Origin: Verrucomicrobiales bacterium | GTDB taxonomy: Bacteria > Verrucomicrobiota > Verrucomicrobiia > Verrucomicrobiales > DEV007 | Direction of reading: 5' to 3' | Assembly (NCBI GenBank): GCA_002698785.1 | Contig: PAAG01000005.1 | Coordinates: forward strand, 17,608 to 81,607 | Length of the DNA: 64,000 bases | Shown here: piece after piece, positions 62,101 through 64,000 of the stretch | Numbering within the stretch: the stretch's first letter is position 1 | How the letters are laid out: every line of letters starts with the position of its first letter | Translations under genes and position numbers: made by a program | The notes under the pieces: model-generated | Told to the model about the DNA's origin: nothing | Seen by the model: only the letters and a program-made list of their open reading frames with translations | Database searches by the model: none

Positions 62101-62707
62101 GTATGGGGCGGATGTGGCGGTTGTATGAAATCTCATCATCTGCGAGAGAAGGCTCTACTGAGAAGTTCGTGGGTGGCCGCTGTTGTGAGCCCGATCCGAG
62201 CGTCGCAAGAACAGCGCGTTCGTACTGTTTCTGTGGCTCTTCGTCATCAGAGTTTGTATTGGTCGGATCGGTAGCAGATTCCGTTTTCTCTATGTTGGCG
62301 ACATTCTCAGCACTATCAAAGGTCTGCGAAGGATTCGTATCGCTGGAGTAAAGTAGAAATAATGTGGCGACAACTACTGCGGCAGCCGCCGTCAGCCATG
62401 CAAGGGGGCGAAGAGGCACAGATTTCGTGACTGGGAGTTCTTCATCGGAATCGGACGCGACCGACTTGCTACCAGGTAATGAGACGACATTGAAAGGACG
62501 AGCACTGGATGCGAGTGCATCCTGTATGACTGGCTCGGCTTCGAGCATCGAGTGGAGCTCGCATAAAGTGACAAAATGGCGGTGAGCGTCCTCGCTATTA
62601 CTAATAAGTTCAGTGAGGCGCGTCAGATCTTCTGGCGGTAAGCCATCGTCCAGCATGCGGCTGGCTAGAGAGGTTAACTCTTCGAAGGTGTCGGAAGAAT
62701 GATTCAT
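59186..62707 (-). CDS. Anti-sigma-like/PSD1 cytochrome/DUF1549/DUF1553 fusion
   Basis: The 1172-residue protein has, in order, a cytosolic N-terminal helical part of anti-sigma type (about 1-60), a TM helix (about 100-120), a PSD1 cytochrome c domain with heme motif CFSCH at 207-211, a DUF1549 domain (about 290-490), a LamG/concanavalin-like insert (about 570-740) and a DUF1553 domain to near the end. It would span the inner membrane with its large part in the periplasm. The ATG overlaps the sigma-factor stop (ATGA). The N-terminus probably holds the sigma factor until a signal arrives from outside; this is inference from gene order. Confidence 0.88.
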   Translation of the reverse strand: MNHSSDTFEELTSLASRMLDDGLPPEDLTRLTELISNSEDAHRHFVTLCELHSMLEAEPVIQDALASSARPFNVVSLPGSKSVASDSDEELPVTKSVPLRPLAWLTAAAAVVVATLFLLYSSDTNPSQTFDSAENVANIEKTESATDPTNTNSDDEEPQKQYERAVLATLGSGSQQRPPTNFSVEPSLADDEISYNRHIRPILSDNCFSCHGPDEAGRKAKLRLDTPDGAKTGESPAIVAGDTDASELVARILSQDEDEIMPPPDSHKSLTPAQINLLERWVGEGAEYEDHWAFMKIEKATPEDLDGHPIDYFVDKELARHSLTRSPEADPRTLVRRVYLDLTGLPPTPAEIDSYLEDSSEDKYAKLIDELMARPSFGEHRARYWLDAARYGDTHGLHLDNYREIWPYRDWVINAFNDNKPFDQFTVEQLAGDLIPEATQEQQIATGFNRCNVTTSEGGAIEEEFLVRYAVDRVSTTSTVWMGLTAGCAQCHDHKFDPMTMKDFYSLFAFFNNTTQPGMDGNAKDSPPVLRVYDSAEHEAAASELRKQIAEKLVASKKILSESKFSETKLAEVTPEFTNHGEESVPTNLGDGYNFSKSQPFTVSFRVRLPTTDGRTILAQAVDPENKNRGWRIYWEDRGILVELIEEYPNRLLKRGITRRFRPGSHVHFTVTYDGSGNGDGIRLFSGGKYQSSRFTNQWFDSLENDFKSENANLLVGGKDPQTGLNPRITEFIVFDRRLSDVEVETLALYSANLGVEKKEAEKRSEKEKQQLKAFLATFSKGPYQDTIHEMAELETQLQAVESASALSLVMAEKEGEAKAHMLMRGEYDQKAEEVTPAFPAFLPALDESLPMNRLGLAKWLVHPEHPLTARVSANRIWQELFGIGLVKTSEDFGTQGENPSHPELLDWLAATFIESGWDVKHLYRTILLSETYRQSSKTSETLAKRDPENRLLARGPRFRLDAEVIRDQALHASGLLKEKVGGPSVRPYQPAGIWEAVGYTNSNTQTFFQDFGAAAEHRRSIYSFWKRTAHPPNLAIFDAPNRESCVMRRERTNTPLQALVLMNDPQFVRTSRHLALRVLSEAEGRDNRLDRMAELLRGKPLTDNERKIVVNSLDQFRNIYESDTAAANELLVDEVNPTFTVKASQEHPAPELAAWTMVANQMLNLDEAINKN

Positions 62708-63240
62708 GAAGGAGAAGAAGCGGAAATTCTGTTGATACACTTGAGAAGGTTCGCCCGAGCGCGAAATAGTAATTGTGAAGCTGCGTTTGCTTTGAATCCA
62801 AGATCGGAGGCAATGTCCTGGACGGATTCGGAATTCAGATAGCGCCGGGTCACAATATCGCGCTGTCGATCGGGAAGTTCGTCGATGCAGGTCTGGAGTG
62901 CGTCGAGGCGGGAGTCGTAGTTTGGAGCTACGTCTTCCACGGCGCCGGCGAGAGATTCGACTATTTCATCGTCGAAATGAATCTTGTCGCGGCCTTTCTT
63001 TCTGCGCCATGTAAGAACTTCGAAATAGGCGATTCGGAAGGACCATGCCGTAAAATTTGTCCCAGGGGTAAAATCACGCGATTTTTTCAGGAGAGTGACG
63101 TTCGTTTCCTGGAGAATGTCTTTTGTGGCGTGTTCATCCAAGACAAGAGAGCGGATATACGCGGATAAACGAGGTTGATGATCCGCCATCAGATCGGCGA
63201 ACTGGGTGGGGGATTCGGTATTTTTCACCGGGGAAGCCAT
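62704..63240 (-). CDS. ECF sigma factor (Rhodopirellula/Verrucomicrobium type)
   Basis: The 178-residue protein has sigma region 2 (LMADHQPRLSAYIRSLVLDEHATKDILQ..., WSFRIAYFEVLTWRRKK) and region 4 (LPDRQRDIVTRRYLNSESVQDIASDLGF), the pattern of the PVC-specific ECF group. It directs RNA polymerase to a set of promoters, most likely including its own. It overlaps the PSD1 gene, which carries the putative anti-sigma domain. Confidence 0.93.
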   Translation of the reverse strand: MASPVKNTESPTQFADLMADHQPRLSAYIRSLVLDEHATKDILQETNVTLLKKSRDFTPGTNFTAWSFRIAYFEVLTWRRKKGRDKIHFDDEIVESLAGAVEDVAPNYDSRLDALQTCIDELPDRQRDIVTRRYLNSESVQDIASDLGFKANAASQLLFRARANLLKCINRISASSPS

Positions 63241-63422
63241 GAGTTTACAGGGATGAGGCTACAGGGGGAGCCGTTGGCAAACGCCATTCGACTCGCGAAT
63301 CTTACGATTTCGTGAAATTTTCCCTTATTTTCCCCTTGAAAACTATGGCGTGAGCACGCAAATTCACCGCCCGTCCGGAAGGAGGCTTTTTTCAGCCGAT
63401 CCGGGTGTTGCTTTCGGCAAAA

Positions 63423-63497
63423 TCCTCTGTAGCTCAGCGGTAGAGCGGGTGGCTGTTAACCACTAGGTCGTTGGTTCGAATCCAACCGGAGGAGCCA
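63423..63497 (+). tRNA. tRNA-Asn (GUU), with encoded CCA
   Basis: A complete cloverleaf: acceptor TCCTCTG/CGGAGGA (one G-U), D stem GCTC/GAGC, anticodon stem GGTGG/CCACT with loop CTGTTAA and anticodon GTT, T arm GTTGG/CCAAC with TTCGAAT, discriminator G and an encoded CCA (63495-63497). Asn is decoded by GUU. Confidence 0.97.
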
Positions 63498-63552
63498 TTT
63501 TTATAACTCCCTTACGACGGGTCTCCACCAAAGATTGGGGACTGTTTCATTG

Positions 63553-63963
63553 TTAACCGCATTCGGCGAGGAATCTCAAGCGGTAGTTTTTGAAGCCGTA
63601 GGCTCGACGTTGGATGAGCTTCATTTTTCGATGAAAGCCCTCTGTGATGCCGTTGGATTTGGAGAAGCGCCACATGCAGACGATGGCTTCGTCCCAGTTG
63701 GCGAGAGTTCTCGCCAAGCGGACGATAGGTGCGAAGCCGCTGGCCTTGAGGGTTTCGATGAGATCGAGCAGGCGGGGGATGAGTTTTCGGGCCTGGTGGG
63801 CGGTGAGGTTCTTGGTTCTCATGAGTTGGTTGGTTTGGTGCATTTGTTCGTAGATGGGTTGGAGAGATGAGTGATCGGCGGATGGGCTTCCATGAGAAGG
63901 TGAGGTGTGAGGTGAGTATGATATCTGGACCATGAACCTAACCCAAAGTAAGAATATGGTCAT
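63553..63963 (-). pseudogene. ISL3-family transposase, C-terminal remnant
   Basis: A frame of 136 codons holds the C-terminal part of an ISL3 transposase (FARTL-like RLARTLANWDEAI, SNGITEGFHRKMKLIQRRAYGFKNYRLRFL, CG end) but no N-terminal zinc finger or catalytic domain. The first ~40 codons do not match, so the homology probably begins near 63870 and the rest is lost or displaced by the element on the right. It lies 56 bases after the tRNA-Asn gene, a common insertion site. Confidence 0.82.
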
Positions 63964-64000
63964 GAAACGAAGACGACGCTACACCGCTGAGTTCAAGCAA
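63962..64000 (+). CDS. Start of IS3-type transposase OrfA, cut by window end
   Basis: ATG 63962 begins MKRRRRYTAEFKQ, the characteristic start of IS3-family OrfA (helix-turn-helix) proteins. Only 13 codons are inside the window. Its left end must lie between the ISL3 remnant and this ATG. Confidence 0.75.
   Translation, partial: MKRRRRYTAEFKQ

Overview
The window most likely comes from a bacterium of the Planctomycetes-Verrucomicrobia-Chlamydiae group, probably a Verrucomicrobiota member. This is inferred from gene content only: two PVC-type propeller/cytochrome c proteins, an ECF sigma factor of the Rhodopirellula/Verrucomicrobium type in an operon with a DUF1549/DUF1553 cytochrome protein and a DUF1501 protein, a bacterial RRM protein, several Gfo/Idh/MocA and sugar-acid enzymes, and many genes without a clear Shine-Dalgarno. 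No rRNA gene is present; one tRNA-Asn lies near the right end.

Layout. 1-13 kb: the end of a PVC cytochrome protein, a two-TM K+ channel with an RCK domain, a tightly overlapping minus-strand group (membrane protein, DUF2752, SDR dehydrogenase, membrane protein), an IlvD/Edd sugar-acid dehydratase, a Uma2 nuclease-fold protein, and an SGNH-like/PVC cytochrome pair joined by an ATGA overlap. 13-22 kb: a RelE/ParE-type toxin-antitoxin pair, a YjhG-type xylonate dehydratase with an FAH-family enzyme (probable pentonate catabolism), an NlpC/P60 protein coupled to a glycine-zipper lipoprotein, an Ldh-family dehydrogenase with a DksA-like protein, a D-2-hydroxyacid dehydrogenase and a CAP-domain protein. 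22-29 kb: an RRM protein, a sodium:solute symporter with a 39-residue accessory peptide, aspartate carbamoyltransferase, asparagine synthetase and an alkyladenine DNA glycosylase.

29-34 kb is an accessory island: a single 1158-residue protein with a PD-(D/E)xK-like nuclease N-terminus and a long body lacking any P-loop, flanked on both sides by 500-690 bp of hairpin-rich non-coding DNA. It is the best candidate in the window for an undescribed, probably defensive, system. 34-47 kb: a ureide-type hydrolase pair, a CPA1 antiporter, a zinc alcohol dehydrogenase, small secreted proteins, a Tat-exported Gfo/Idh/MocA protein, two divergent NHL-repeat proteins (one with a long hairpin directly before its start codon), a methyltransferase and a GH25-like lipoprotein.

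47-57 kb: a six-BON-domain secreted protein, an intergenic region with direct repeats, a 607-residue protein with a C-terminal HEPN-like Rx4H motif (second defence candidate), a fused 5-oxoprolinase/hydantoinase interrupted by an in-frame proline-rich minisatellite, and a soluble hybrid histidine kinase. 57-64 kb: a tiny three-YRG protein, the operon sigma factor -> anti-sigma/PSD1/DUF1549/DUF1553 fusion -> DUF1501, tRNA-Asn, an ISL3 transposase remnant and the start of an IS3-type element cut by the window end.
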